From Luteimonas arsenica (GTDB lineage Bacteria; Pseudomonadota; Gammaproteobacteria; Xanthomonadales; Xanthomonadaceae): a stretch of 64,000 bases of DNA. The translations under genes were made by a program, and so were the position numbers. Of the stretch, positions 53,720-62,675 are shown in pieces. The notes under the pieces were generated by a model. It was not told the origin of the DNA, ran no database searches, and was given only the letters and a program-made list of their open reading frames with translations. Each line of letters opens with the position of its first letter. Positions within the stretch are counted from its first letter, which is position 1. The stretch spans positions 992,001 through 1,056,000 of the forward strand of contig NZ_SJRW01000001.1 of the NCBI RefSeq assembly GCF_004352825.1, read 5' to 3'.

Positions 53720-55123
53720 CTAAAGCACCTCGGACGCGTAATCCGCCAGCCGCGAACGCTCGCCCCGGCGCAAGGTCACGTGCGCGCTGTGCGCCCAGTG
53801 CTTGAACCGGTCCACCGCATAGGTCAGGCCCGAGGTGGTCTCGGTCAGGTAGGGCGTATCGATCTGCTCCACATTGCCCAGGCAGACGATCTTCGTTCCC
53901 GGGCCCGCGCGCGTGATCAGCGTCTTCATCTGCTTCGGCGTCAGGTTCTGCGCCTCGTCCAGGATCAACCAGCGGTCGAGCAGGGTGCGGCCGCGCATGA
54001 AGTTCAGCGAACGGATCTTGATGCGCGAGGCCAGCAGGTCGTTGGTGGCCGCGCGGCCCCAGCTGCCGGCTTCCTTGTTCGAGGGCATCAGCACCTCGAG
54101 GTTGTCGGTCAGCGCGCCCATCCACGGCGTCATCTTTTCCTCCTCCGTGCCCGGCAGGAAGCCGATGTCCTCGCCGACGCTGATCGTCGCGCGGGTCATG
54201 ATGATCTCGCGGTAGCGCTGCGCGTCCATCGTCTGCGCCAGGCCCGCGGCCAGCGCCAGCAGGGTCTTGCCGGTGCCGGCGGTGCCGAGCAGGGTGACGA
54301 AGTCGATCTCCGGGTCCATCAGCGCGTTGAGCGCGAAGTTCTGCTCGCGGTTGCGCGCGGTGATGCCCCAGACCGCGTGCTGGCTGCTGCGGTAGTCGTC
54401 GACGATCTGCAGTACCGCGCGCTCGCCTTCCACCGAGGCCACGCGGAACTCCGACTCCTCGTCGCCGGGCAGGTAGAGATACTGGTTGGCGTGCCAGTCG
54501 TCGTCCTCGCCGCGGCGCACTTCGTAGTACGTGCGGCCCTTGTCGGTCCAGGATTTGAGGTCCTTGCCGTGGCGCTGCCAGAAATCTTCCGGCAGGGCGG
54601 TGGCGCCGGTGTAGAGCAGGCTGAAGTCGTCGAGCGCGCGGTCGTTCTCGTAATCCTCGCTGGCGATGCCGGCGATCGCGGCCTTGATGCGGAGGTTGAT
54701 GTCCTTGGAAACGAAGACCACCGGGTAGGCGGAGTCCTCGCGCACCAGGGCCAGGATCGCGCCGAGGATGCGGTTGTCCGGGGCCACCGCGCCGAACGAG
54801 GCCTTGTCCTCCTTCGGCACCGTGGTCTGGAAGCGCAGCACGCCGCTGGAGCCGGTGCCGCGCAGCTGCAGGCCGCCGGGGCGCTCCAGCTTCAGGCCCG
54901 AGGCGATGCGGTCGGCGCCCTGGGCCTCGATCAGTTCGTTGATGAAGCGGCTGACCTGGCGCGCGTTGCGGCTGGCCTCCGAGGTGCCCTTCTTGCCGTT
55001 GTCGAGCTCCTCGATCACCTGCATCGGCAGGTAGACGTCGTGCTCCTCGAACTTGAACAGCGCCGTGGGGTCGTGCATCAGCACGTTGGTGTCGAGTACG
55101 TAGATCCGCTTGCCGTGGTTCAT
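53720..55123 (-). CDS. PIN-PhoH fusion ATPase (PhoH2-like)
   Basis: This protein has 467 residues. Residues 1-150 are a PIN nuclease domain (IYVLDTNVLMHDPTALFKF with acidic residues, then PDNRILG and FVSKDINLR). Residues of about 230-467 form a PhoH ATPase domain: Walker A LLGTAGTGKTLLALAAG and Walker B LILDEAQNLTPKQMKTL. PIN-PhoH proteins are RNA helicase/RNases described as PhoH2. They occur alone or with antitoxins; here no antitoxin gene is adjacent. ATG 55123 was chosen because the upstream in-frame part is low-complexity. The gene is widespread next to bcp in Xanthomonads. Confidence 0.92.
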   Translation of the reverse strand: MNHGKRIYVLDTNVLMHDPTALFKFEEHDVYLPMQVIEELDNGKKGTSEASRNARQVSRFINELIEAQGADRIASGLKLERPGGLQLRGTGSSGVLRFQTTVPKEDKASFGAVAPDNRILGAILALVREDSAYPVVFVSKDINLRIKAAIAGIASEDYENDRALDDFSLLYTGATALPEDFWQRHGKDLKSWTDKGRTYYEVRRGEDDDWHANQYLYLPGDEESEFRVASVEGERAVLQIVDDYRSSQHAVWGITARNREQNFALNALMDPEIDFVTLLGTAGTGKTLLALAAGLAQTMDAQRYREIIMTRATISVGEDIGFLPGTEEEKMTPWMGALTDNLEVLMPSNKEAGSWGRAATNDLLASRIKIRSLNFMRGRTLLDRWLILDEAQNLTPKQMKTLITRAGPGTKIVCLGNVEQIDTPYLTETTSGLTYAVDRFKHWAHSAHVTLRRGERSRLADYASEVL

Positions 55124-55247
55124 CACGCTGTCGGTCCGTCCGGGGTTGTGTGGATGGGGCGGGGTGTCGCGTTGCGGGGATCGGCGCACGCGCGGTTCGC
55201 CGCGGCCCGCATGGCGGGGCGGCGCAGGGCGCGGGCGTTGCGGTGGG

Positions 55248-55727
55248 TCACTTGGCGCGGGCTTCCTTCAGCGCCTCGAGGACGGCGTCGGCGTGCCCGG
55301 GAACGCGCACCTTGCGCCACTCGCGCGCGATGCGTCCCTTCGGGTCGACCAGGAAGGTGCTGCGCTCGATGCCCATCACCTTGCGGCCGTACATGTTCTT
55401 TTCCCTGATCACGTCGAAGGCGCGGCACAGGGCCTCGTCGGCATCGCTGACCAGGGGGAAGGCGAAGCCCTGCTTCGCGCAGAAGTTGTCGTGCGACTTC
55501 ACCGAGTCGCGCGAGACGCCGAGCACGTCGGCTTCGAGCGCGTCGAACTCCGGCAGCAGGGCGTTGAAGTCCAGGCCCTCGGTGGTGCAGCCGGGCGTGG
55601 AATCCTTGGGATAGAAGTAAAGCACCAGCCAGCGGCCGGCGTGGTCGGCGAGGGTGGCCGTGGCGCCGCCGGACAGCTGCAGCGGGAGCCTGAGGGTGGT
55701 GCGGTCGAGCTTGTCGCCTTCGTTCAT
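55248..55727 (-). CDS. bcp: Thioredoxin-dependent peroxiredoxin of the BCP/PrxQ type
   Basis: This protein has 159 residues with a thioredoxin fold. The peroxidatic site is YPKDSTPGCTTEGLDF. The resolving cysteine that many BCPs have five residues later is absent (Leu/Asp stretch instead), so it may use the later Cys in NFCAKQGF or work as a 1-Cys enzyme. It reduces hydrogen peroxide and organic peroxides in the cytoplasm. It lies 16 bp after gcvR and before phoH on the same strand, an order common in this family of bacteria. Confidence 0.92.
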   Translation of the reverse strand: MNEGDKLDRTTLRLPLQLSGGATATLADHAGRWLVLYFYPKDSTPGCTTEGLDFNALLPEFDALEADVLGVSRDSVKSHDNFCAKQGFAFPLVSDADEALCRAFDVIREKNMYGRKVMGIERSTFLVDPKGRIAREWRKVRVPGHADAVLEALKEARAK

Positions 55728-55743
55728 TCCGTTCCCTGGGCGC

Positions 55744-56319
55744 TCAGAACTTCATCGGGTCCATGATCGCGTCGAGGTTGAGGTGGTCGCAGAACTCGAG
55801 GAAATCGTCGCGCAGCGCGGCGATGTGCATGTCCGCCGGGACACCGATCGTGACCTGGGCCGAGAACATGTCGGCGCCGGTCTGCATGGCGCGGTAGCGC
55901 GAGCAGTGCAGGCTCTCGATCGTGATGCCCTGGCGGTCGAAGAAGTCGGCCAGCTGGTAGAGGATGCCGGGCTTGTCCGAGGCCACCACCTCGACGATGT
56001 AGGGCAGCAGGTTGGACTGGATCGGCTTGGCGCCGGTGCGGTACCAGACCAGCTTCAGGCCCTCCTCGCGCTCCAGGCGCGAGAGCATGGCCTCGAGCTT
56101 GGCCACCGCGTCCCATGAGCCGGTCGCCAGCGCGGTGACCGAGACGTCGCGGCCGACCGTGGACAGGCGGGTATCGACCAGGTTGCAGCCGCTGTCGGCG
56201 ATGCGCCGCGACACCGCCAGCAGGGGCGAGCGCGGATGCGTCGTGTAGGCGTTGATCAGGAGGTGGTTCTCGGTCGGCGCGGGCCGGGTTGTATCGGTGT
56301 CGGTCAAAGCGGGGTCCAC
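55744..56319 (-). CDS. gcvR: GcvR-like ACT-domain regulator of glycine cleavage
   Basis: This protein has about 191 residues. Two ACT domains are seen: HLLINAYTTHPRSPLLAVSRRIADSGCNLVDTR (split here as residues of about 17-50) and YIVEVVASDKPGILYQLADFF, with GITIESLHCSRY. This is the layout of GcvR, which binds GcvA and represses the glycine cleavage operon when glycine is low. The start is uncertain: there is no ATG near the N-terminus, so GTG 56319 or TTG 56307 is used, both with weak ribosome sites. It is divergent from dapA. Confidence 0.85.
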   Translation of the reverse strand: MDPALTDTDTTRPAPTENHLLINAYTTHPRSPLLAVSRRIADSGCNLVDTRLSTVGRDVSVTALATGSWDAVAKLEAMLSRLEREEGLKLVWYRTGAKPIQSNLLPYIVEVVASDKPGILYQLADFFDRQGITIESLHCSRYRAMQTGADMFSAQVTIGVPADMHIAALRDDFLEFCDHLNLDAIMDPMKF

Positions 56320-56412
56320 GGAGTGGCGGTGGCGGGGAGCCGGGCTGCCGGCTTCCGTGCGTGCCTTGGGCACGGGCGCTTGGCGGTGGCTCCGAGGCTG
56401 CGGCCAGCATAC

Positions 56413-56442
56413 TTGCCCGTGCTTCGAAGCCGCAAGTAAGAT
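56413..56442 (+). promoter_or_regulatory. Probable sigma-70 promoter of dapA
   Basis: TTGCCC (56413-56418) and TAAGAT (56437-56442) with an 18-bp spacer lie about 60 bp before the dapA start, in a local dip of GC content. A start site near 56449 would give a leader of about 55 bases. Confidence 0.4.
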
Positions 56443-56502
56443 CACGGCGTTGCGCGGCCCGGTCGCGCAGCCCTCCCGCACGGCTTCCCTCGCAGGCCCA
56501 GA

Positions 56503-57414
56503 TTGCATCTTTCCGGCAGCATCACCGCGCTGGCGACGCCCTTCCAGGCCGCCGGCGAACCCGACACCGACGCCTGGCTGCGCCTGGTCGACGCCCAGCT
56601 CGCGGGTGGCACCCAGGCCCTGGTCGTGGCCGGGTCCACCGGCGAAGCCGCCGCGCTGACCGCCGGCGAGTACGAGGCCCTGCTGCGCGCCGCCGTCGAG
56701 CGGGTGGCCGGTCGCGTGCCGGTGGTCGCCGGCACGGGGCAGTCGGGCACCGCCCACACCATCGAACGCACCCGCCTGGCCCAGGCCTGCGGCGCCGACG
56801 CGGCGCTGGTGGTGACCCCCCCTTATGTGCGCCCGACCCAGCCCGGACTGGTCGCGCACTACCGCGCGGTCGCCGACAACGGTGGGCTGCCGGTGGTCCT
56901 GTACAACGTGCCGCCGCGTACCGGCTGCGACATGCTGCCGGACACGGTGGCGGCGCTGGCCGGCCACGAGCGCATCGTCGGCATCAAGGAAGCGGTCGCG
57001 GACGAATCGCGCATGCGCGACCTGCTGGCCCTGGCCGGCCCGGGGTTCAGCATCCTCAGCGGCGACGACGGCACGGCCGCTCGCGCCATGCTGGCCGGCG
57101 CCGACGGCCTGGTCTCGGTGGCCTCGAACGCCGCGCCGGCGGCCTTCCGGCGCCTCTGCGACCTGGCCCGAGGCGGTGACGCCGATGGCTGTGCGAAGCT
57201 GGGCGCCCGGATCGCCGCGCTGGTCGACTTCTGCGGCGTCGAATCCAACCCCATCCCGGTCAAGGCGCTGCTGGCCCGCCGCGGCTTCGGCGACGCGGAG
57301 GGCATCCGCCTGCCGCTGCTGCCGCTGTCGGCGGCGCATGCCGCCGCCGCCGACCGCATCGCCGCCGAGCTCGAGGCGCTTGAACAGACCTGCCGCGACG
57401 TGCTCGCGGCCTGA
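56503..57414 (+). CDS. dapA: 4-hydroxy-tetrahydrodipicolinate synthase
   Basis: This protein has 303 residues and a class I aldolase TIM barrel. Lys162 in GIKEAVAD forms the Schiff base with pyruvate. Tyr134 in LYNVPPRTG and [10 protein letters not shown] near residue 44 complete the DapA signature. It condenses pyruvate and aspartate semialdehyde, the first step of lysine and diaminopimelate synthesis. The start is a TTG ([14 protein letters not shown] aligns with the family N-terminus), and no in-frame ATG lies near. The ribosome site is weak. It is followed by bamC after 21 bp, the classical dapA-nlpB order. Confidence 0.92.
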   Translation: MHLSGSITALATPFQAAGEPDTDAWLRLVDAQLAGGTQALVVAGSTGEAAALTAGEYEALLRAAVERVAGRVPVVAGTGQSGTAHTIERTRLAQACGADAALVVTPPYVRPTQPGLVAHYRAVADNGGLPVVLYNVPPRTGCDMLPDTVAALAGHERIVGIKEAVADESRMRDLLALAGPGFSILSGDDGTAARAMLAGADGLVSVASNAAPAAFRRLCDLARGGDADGCAKLGARIAALVDFCGVESNPIPVKALLARRGFGDAEGIRLPLLPLSAAHAAAADRIAAELEALEQTCRDVLAA

Positions 57415-57435
57415 CCGATCCACCAGGAGACAGCA

Positions 57436-57966
57436 ATGCAGCCTTCCCGTTCCATGCTCCGTCCGGCCGTCGCGGTCGCCCTTGCCACGACCCTGGTCGC
57501 CACCGCCGGCTGCTCCTGGTTCCGGAAGGACAGTGCGCTCTACGCGCCGGCGCCGCAGGACCGCCCGCTGGAGGTGCCGCCGGACCTGGATCGTCCCGAC
57601 ACCAGTTCGGCGATGGCAGTGTCCGATGCCGCTCCGGCCAGCGTGACGCGCTCCGGCATGGCGACGCCGCCAGCCGCCGCACCGCAGGCCGCCGCGGCCA
57701 ATGGTTTCACCGTGGCCGCCGCGCGCGACGACGTCTTCGCCCGGGTCGAGCCGATCCTGGCCGGCATCGAGGGCGTGACCGTGGTCAGCAAGGCCCAGCT
57801 GCTGGGCACCTACGATATCGACGCCGGCGACAGCAAGTTCCTGGTGCGCGTGGCCTCGGCGGACTCCGGCAGCTACGTGTCCGCGGTCGACCCGCGCGGC
57901 GTGCCGGCCACCGGCGAGGACGCGACGCGCGTGATCGAGGCGCTGCGCGCCGGCCTGGGCCAGTAA
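57436..57966 (+). CDS. bamC: BamC/NlpB-like outer-membrane lipoprotein
   Basis: This protein has 176 residues. Lipobox ATAGC (residues 22-26) follows a hydrophobic stretch; DSALYAPAPQDRPLEVPPDLDRP is the BamC lasso-like N-terminal segment, recognisable by LEVPPDL. A single C-terminal domain (about 95-170) makes it shorter than E. coli BamC, which has two helix-grip domains; short forms are usual in Xanthomonads. It would be an accessory of the outer-membrane protein assembly machine. The position right after dapA matches the family's genomic context. AGGAG lies before the ATG. Confidence 0.8.
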   Translation: MQPSRSMLRPAVAVALATTLVATAGCSWFRKDSALYAPAPQDRPLEVPPDLDRPDTSSAMAVSDAAPASVTRSGMATPPAAAPQAAAANGFTVAAARDDVFARVEPILAGIEGVTVVSKAQLLGTYDIDAGDSKFLVRVASADSGSYVSAVDPRGVPATGEDATRVIEALRAGLGQ

Positions 57967-57970
57967 GGCC

Positions 57971-58294
57971 TCAGCGCTCCAGCAGGGGCAGCTTGCCCGG
58001 CTTGCCGTCCCACTGGTCGGCGTCGGGCAGGGGCTCCTTGCGGGTGGTGATCACCGGCCATTCCCGCGACAGCTCGGCGTTCAGGGCCACGTAGCCCTCC
58101 TGGCCGGCGGGGACGTCGTCCTCGGGGTAGATGGCGTTGATCGGGCATTCCGGCTCGCACAGGGTGCAGTCGATGCACTCGTCGGGGTCGATCACCAGGA
58201 AGTTCGGGCCTTCATGGAAGCAGTCCACCGGGCACACCTCGACGCAGTCGGTGTATTTGCACTTGATGCAGTTCTCGGTGACGACGAAGGGCAT
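57971..58294 (-). CDS. fdxA: FdxA-type 7Fe ferredoxin
   Basis: This protein has 107 residues. The cysteine spacing [17 protein letters not shown], followed by [12 protein letters not shown], is that of Azotobacter-type ferredoxin I, with one 3Fe-4S and one 4Fe-4S cluster. The N-terminal half closely follows FdxA ([14 protein letters not shown]), and the C-terminal third is a helical extension. It is a low-potential electron carrier of the cytoplasm; the partner is unknown. It is convergent with bamC and separated from it by 4 bp. Confidence 0.92.
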   Translation of the reverse strand: MPFVVTENCIKCKYTDCVEVCPVDCFHEGPNFLVIDPDECIDCTLCEPECPINAIYPEDDVPAGQEGYVALNAELSREWPVITTRKEPLPDADQWDGKPGKLPLLER

Positions 58295-58353
58295 GGTTCG
58301 CTGGGCTCGACGAGCTGGCTGTGGCGGGGCGCGTATTGTAGCGCCGGAAAAGA

Positions 58354-58386
58354 CAGGGCCCGCGACCGTTGCCGGTGCGGGCCCTG
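58354..58386 (-). terminator. Terminator of tRNA-Glu
   Basis: CAGGGCCCGC (58354-58363) pairs perfectly with GCGGGCCCTG (58377-58386). Read on the minus strand the stem is followed by TCTTTTCC. It lies 7 bases beyond the 3' end of tRNA-Glu. Confidence 0.8.
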
Positions 58387-58393
58387 CGGAATA

Positions 58394-58469
58394 TGGCGCT
58401 CCCTACGGGATTCGAACCCGTGTTTTAGCCTTGAGAGGGCCACGTCCTAGGCCTCTAGACGAAGGGAGC
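58394..58469 (-). tRNA. tRNA-Glu (CTC)
   Basis: A 76-nt cloverleaf lies on the minus strand: acceptor GCTCCCT pairs with AGGGAGC, the D-arm has TCGTCTAGAGG, the anticodon stem TGGCC/GGCTA encloses loop CTCTCAA (anticodon CTC), and the T-loop is TTCGAAT. The 3' CCA is encoded. The terminator follows directly. Confidence 0.93.
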
Positions 58470-58606
58470 ATTTGTTGCTTCGCCGCTCCCGGGGGAGGGG
58501 CGCCGGCTGGACGACCGGCCCGCAGTCGCCATGGTGGCGGTGCGAGCTTGGTAGTATAGCAAGCACAGGCTGCCGCTGGGCAACCAGAGCAGGTACTTTT
58601 TTGCAG

Positions 58607-59923
58607 ATGCCCAACGACACCCCATCCGAGACACCGGTCCTGCGGGCGATCCCCCGCGACCAGCACAGCATTTCCCGCAAGGACATCAGCCCCAATGCGC
58701 TGCGGGTGCTGTACCGCCTGCGCGAGGGCGGCCACGAGGGCTACCTGGTTGGCGGCGCGGTCCGCGACCTGCTGGTCGGCGGCCACCCCAAGGACTTCGA
58801 CATCGCCACCAGCGCCACGCCCGAGGAGGTGAAGGCGCTGTTCCGCAACTGTCGCCTGATCGGCCGCCGCTTCCGGCTGGCGCACGTGGTCTTCGGCCGC
58901 GAGATCATCGAGGTCGCGACCTTCCGCGCCAACGTCGACGACGGCAGCGGCGACCGTGAGACCCACGAGGACGGTCGCCTGCTGCGCGACAACGTCTACG
59001 GCACGGTGGAGGAAGACGCGGTGCGTCGCGACTTCACCGCCAACGCCCTGTACTACACCATCGACGACTTCTCGGTCCGCGACCACGTCGGCGGCTTCGA
59101 GGACGTCAGCAACCGCGTGCTCAAGCTCATCGGCGACCCGGAGACGCGCTACCGCGAGGACCCGGTGCGCATGCTGCGCGCGGTCCGGCTGGCAGCCAAG
59201 CTCGACTTCAGCATCGATCCGGCCACCGCAGGGCCGATCCGCGAGTTGGCGCCGCTGCTGTCCGAGGCCGCGCCCGCGCGCCTGTTCGAGGAGTGCCTGA
59301 AGCTGTTCCTGTCCGGCCACGGCGTGGCCAGCTTCGAGGGGCTGGAGCGTCACGGCCTGCTGGCGGTGCTGCTGCCCGAAGCCGCGGCGGCGATGAAGGC
59401 CAATCGCAGCGGCGCCCTGCGCGCGGTGGTGCTGGAAGGCCTGCGCGGCACCGACGCGCGCGTGGCCGCGGACGAGCCGGTGTCGCCCGCCTTCCTGTTC
59501 GCGCTGCTGCTGTGGCCGGCCTACTGCCGTACCCTGATGTCGCTGCAAGCGCAGGACGTGCCGCCGGTCGACGCCCAGCGCCGCGCCGCCGACCGGGTCA
59601 CCGTGCATGAGCTGTCGACGATCGCCCTGCCGCGGCGCTTCTCGGTGCCGATGCAGGAGATATGGCTGCTGCAGTCGCGCTTCGGCCTGCGTCAGCGCAA
59701 GCGCGTGATGCGGATGCTGGCGCACCCGCGCTTCCGCGCCGCCTTCGACTTCCTGAAGGTGCGCCAGGCGGGGTCGGACGAACATGCCGCCGACATCGCC
59801 TTCTGGCGCGAAGCTCAGCTCGATCCCGACATGGCCATCGCCCACAGCCCGGAGGGCGAGGGTGACGATGCCGCGCGCACGCCGCGTCGCCGCCGGCGCC
59901 GGCGCTCCGCGACCGCGGGATGA
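58607..59923 (+). CDS. pcnB: Poly(A) polymerase I
   Basis: This protein has 438 residues of the class II nucleotidyltransferase superfamily. YLVGGAVRDLLVGGHPKDFDIAT (near 46-68) carries the GG and DxD motifs; RRDFTANALYY and DPVRMLRAVRLAAKLDF are typical of PcnB and of CCA-adding enzymes. The basic C-terminal tail (RTPRRRRRRRSATAG) and the downstream folK favour PcnB over a CCA enzyme. It adds 3' A-tails that promote RNA decay. The ATG at 58607 follows the tRNA-Glu gene by 137 bp. It overlaps folK by 4 bp. Confidence 0.92.
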   Translation: MPNDTPSETPVLRAIPRDQHSISRKDISPNALRVLYRLREGGHEGYLVGGAVRDLLVGGHPKDFDIATSATPEEVKALFRNCRLIGRRFRLAHVVFGREIIEVATFRANVDDGSGDRETHEDGRLLRDNVYGTVEEDAVRRDFTANALYYTIDDFSVRDHVGGFEDVSNRVLKLIGDPETRYREDPVRMLRAVRLAAKLDFSIDPATAGPIRELAPLLSEAAPARLFEECLKLFLSGHGVASFEGLERHGLLAVLLPEAAAAMKANRSGALRAVVLEGLRGTDARVAADEPVSPAFLFALLLWPAYCRTLMSLQAQDVPPVDAQRRAADRVTVHELSTIALPRRFSVPMQEIWLLQSRFGLRQRKRVMRMLAHPRFRAAFDFLKVRQAGSDEHAADIAFWREAQLDPDMAIAHSPEGEGDDAARTPRRRRRRRSATAG

Positions 59924-60414
59924 ACGCGCCGGTCCGGGCCTGCGTCGGCCTTGGCGGCAACATCGGCGACGTCGCCGCCGCCCTGCGCGGCGCGCTGGCC
60001 GCGTTCGACGGGCTGCCGGGCACGCGCCTGCTGGGGGCCTCGCGCCTCTACCGCACGCCGGCCTGGGGCGTGGAGGACCAGGCGGATTTCATCAACGCCG
60101 CCGCGCTGCTGGAGACCACGCTGCCCGCGCGCGACCTGCTTGACGCGCTGCTCGCGATCGAACGCGCGCACGGCCGCGAGCGCGCCGCCGACGGCAGCCG
60201 CTGGGGCCCGCGCACCCTCGACCTCGACCTGCTGCTGTACGGCGACGCGGTGATCGATGAACCGGGCCTGCTGGTGCCGCACCCGCAACTGCACGCGCGC
60301 GCCTTCGTTCTGGTGCCGTTGGCGGAGATCGCGCCCTGTGCGGAGGTGCCCGGACGGGGGCGCGTGCAGGTGCTTCTGGACGCGGTCGACACGGGCGACA
60401 TCGTTCCGGCCTGA
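59920..60414 (+). CDS. folK: 2-amino-4-hydroxy-6-hydroxymethyldihydropteridine pyrophosphokinase
   Basis: This protein has 164 residues. VGLGGNIGD at the N-terminus, ETTLPARDLLDALLAIE in the middle and RWGPRTLDLDLLLYGD (signature with the Mg-binding DxD) identify HPPK. It transfers pyrophosphate from ATP to the pterin in folate synthesis. It overlaps pcnB by ATGA and precedes panB by 62 bp, the standard arrangement in gammaproteobacteria. Confidence 0.95.
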   Translation: MNAPVRACVGLGGNIGDVAAALRGALAAFDGLPGTRLLGASRLYRTPAWGVEDQADFINAAALLETTLPARDLLDALLAIERAHGRERAADGSRWGPRTLDLDLLLYGDAVIDEPGLLVPHPQLHARAFVLVPLAEIAPCAEVPGRGRVQVLLDAVDTGDIVPA

Positions 60415-60476
60415 GCGACGTCCGCGCCGTTGCGGCGGCGTAAGATGTGGCGGTTTCCCCACACCACGGACACCCC

Positions 60477-61307
60477 ATGAGCAAGCCCACCGCCGCAGGT
60501 CGGGACGACCGCAGGCCGATGACCGTGCCCGGCCTTGCCGAAGCGCGCGCCGCCGGGCACCGGCTGTCGATGCTGACCGCCTACGACGCCGGCTTCGCGC
60601 GCGTGTTCGACGCCGCGGGCGTCGAGCTGATCCTGGTCGGCGATTCCCTGGGCATGGTGGTGCGTGGACTGGAATCGACCCTGCCGGTGACCGTCGACGA
60701 CATCGCCTACCACACCGCCTGCGTGGCCCGCGGGCTGAGGTATGCGTTGCTGATCGCCGACCTGCCGTTCCAGGCCGACGCCACGCGCGCGCGCGCGCTA
60801 GACGCCTCCACCCGGTTCCTGCAGGCGGGCGCGCAGATGGTCAAGCTCGAGGGCGCCGGCCCGAAGCTGGAGGTGATCCGCTTCCTGGTCGAGCGCGAGA
60901 TCCCGGTCTGCGCGCACCTGGGGCTGACGCCGCAGTCGGTGCTGCGCTTCGGCGGCTTCAAGGTCCAGGGGCGCGAGGATGCCGCCGCCGAACGCCTGCG
61001 CACCGAGGCGCGCGAGGTGGCCGAGGCGGGCGCGGCGCTGATCGTGCTCGAGGGCGTGCCGGCACCGCTTGCGGCCGCCATCACCCGCGACAGCGCAGTG
61101 CCGACCATCGGCATCGGCGCGGGCGCCGACTGCGATGGCCAGGTGCTGGTGATGCACGACATGCTCGGCCTCGACTCGGGCCACCGGCGGCCGAAGTTCG
61201 TGAAGGATTTCCTCGCCGAAGGCGGCTCGGTCGCCGGCGCGGCGCGGGCCTTCGTTGCCGCCGTGCGCGACGGCAGCTTCCCCGACGCGGCGCATTCCTA
61301 CGCATGA
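60477..61307 (+). CDS. panB: Ketopantoate hydroxymethyltransferase
   Basis: This protein has 276 residues and a PEP-mutase-like TIM barrel. [30 protein letters not shown] near residue 30 (conserved Asp and Ser residues), ADLPFQ and [17 protein letters not shown] are PanB signatures. It converts ketoisovalerate to ketopantoate using methylene-tetrahydrofolate, the first step to pantothenate and CoA. The product ultimately supplies the phosphopantetheine arms used by the megasynthases in this window. The stop overlaps panC (ATGA at 61304). Confidence 0.95.
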   Translation: MSKPTAAGRDDRRPMTVPGLAEARAAGHRLSMLTAYDAGFARVFDAAGVELILVGDSLGMVVRGLESTLPVTVDDIAYHTACVARGLRYALLIADLPFQADATRARALDASTRFLQAGAQMVKLEGAGPKLEVIRFLVEREIPVCAHLGLTPQSVLRFGGFKVQGREDAAAERLRTEAREVAEAGAALIVLEGVPAPLAAAITRDSAVPTIGIGAGADCDGQVLVMHDMLGLDSGHRRPKFVKDFLAEGGSVAGAARAFVAAVRDGSFPDAAHSYA

Positions 61308-62188
61308 GTGCGGGAATGGAGGTCGCCGACAGCCTCGGCATGCTGCGCGCCCGGGTCGATGCCTGGAAGCGCGAGGGCCTTCGCATCGGTTTCGTGCCGA
61401 CCATGGGCAACCTGCACGAGGGCCACTACAGCCTGGTGCGGCTGGCGCGCGAGAACGCCGACCGCGTGGTCGCCAGCATCTTCGTCAACCCGACCCAGTT
61501 CGGGCCGGGCGAGGACTACGAGCGTTACCCGCGCACGCCCGAGGCCGACGTCGCCGGCCTGTCGGCCGCCGGCTGCCACCTGGCCTGGATGCCGCCGTTG
61601 GAGACGATGTATCCGCTGGGCACGGCGCGCGCGGTGCGCGTACAGGTGCCGGGCATCACCGGGGTGCTCGACGGCGCGCACCGGCCGGGCCATTTCGACG
61701 GCGTGTGCACGGTGGTGGCGCGGCTGTTCAACCAGGTGCGGCCGGACGTGGCGGTGTTCGGGCGCAAGGACTACCAGCAGCTGGCGGTGATCCGGCACAT
61801 GGTGCGCGACCTGGCGTTTCCGCTGGAGCTGCTGGGCGCGGACATCGTGCGCGAGGACGATGGCCTGGCGCGCAGTTCGCGCAACCAGTACCTGTCGGCA
61901 GGGGAGCGCGTGCTGGCGCCGGAGATCCATCGCACGCTGCTGGCCATGCGCGATGCGGCGCAGGCGGGACAGGGTCGGCGCGAGCTGGAGGCCGAGGCGG
62001 TGGCAAGGCTGCAGGCCGCGGGCTTCGTGGTCGATTACGCGGTGCTGCGCACGCCGCTGCTGGTCGAGCCGCCGGAATCGCCGGTCCCCGGCGACGATGG
62101 CCAACGCGTGGCCCTGGTCGCCGCCCGCCTGGGGCGCACGCGCCTGATCGACAACCTCGAGTTCACGCTCCAGGGGGCGGATTCCTGA
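61304..62188 (+). CDS. panC: Pantothenate synthetase
   Basis: This protein has 294 residues. [17 protein letters not shown] contains the HIGH-like ATP motif (near 30-46); [29 protein letters not shown] and SSRNQYLS are PanC signatures. It joins pantoate and beta-alanine with ATP. ATG 61304 overlaps the panB stop, so translation is coupled. MEVADSL from the in-frame ATG at 61316 is an alternative start. It is followed by panD after about 100 bp. Confidence 0.95.
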   Translation: MSAGMEVADSLGMLRARVDAWKREGLRIGFVPTMGNLHEGHYSLVRLARENADRVVASIFVNPTQFGPGEDYERYPRTPEADVAGLSAAGCHLAWMPPLETMYPLGTARAVRVQVPGITGVLDGAHRPGHFDGVCTVVARLFNQVRPDVAVFGRKDYQQLAVIRHMVRDLAFPLELLGADIVREDDGLARSSRNQYLSAGERVLAPEIHRTLLAMRDAAQAGQGRRELEAEAVARLQAAGFVVDYAVLRTPLLVEPPESPVPGDDGQRVALVAARLGRTRLIDNLEFTLQGADS

Positions 62189-62291
62189 ACCGGAATCGCG
62201 CCCCCGCGCACCGGGACGGGCGGGGCGGCGGACGCCATCTTGTAGAATCCGCCGTTGACGCCGGGCGTCCGGCAACCAGCGGTTCCCCACG

Positions 62292-62672
62292 ATGCTTCTC
62301 ACCCTGCTCAAAGCCAAGATCCACCGCGCCACCGTGACCCACGCCGAGTTGCACTACGAAGGCTCGTGCGCGATCGACGGCCGTCTGCTCGACCTGTCGG
62401 GCATCCGCGAGTACGAGCGGATCGAGATCTACAACATCAACAACGGCAAGCGCTTCGCGACCTACGCGATCCGCGGCGAAGAGGGCAGCGGCATCATCTC
62501 GGTCAACGGCGCCGCCGCGCACCAGGCCGAGCCCGGCGATTTGGTCATCATCTGCGCCTACGGCAGCTGCGACGAGGCCGAGGCCACGACGTTCAAGCCC
62601 AGCCTGGTCTACGTCGACCGCCAGAACCGGATGACGCATACCAACGACGCCATCCCGGCACAGGCCGCCTGA
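62292..62672 (+). CDS. panD: Aspartate 1-decarboxylase proenzyme
   Basis: This protein has 126 residues. The self-cleavage site Gly24-Ser25 lies in YEGSCAID, which produces the pyruvoyl group. [20 protein letters not shown] and GDLVIICAY are conserved. It makes beta-alanine from aspartate for pantothenate. The gap of 103 bp after panC contains a TAGAAT hexamer (62243-62248) that may be a -10 element, so panD may have its own promoter. Confidence 0.95.
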   Translation: MLLTLLKAKIHRATVTHAELHYEGSCAIDGRLLDLSGIREYERIEIYNINNGKRFATYAIRGEEGSGIISVNGAAAHQAEPGDLVIICAYGSCDEAEATTFKPSLVYVDRQNRMTHTNDAIPAQAA

Positions 62673-62675
62673 GCC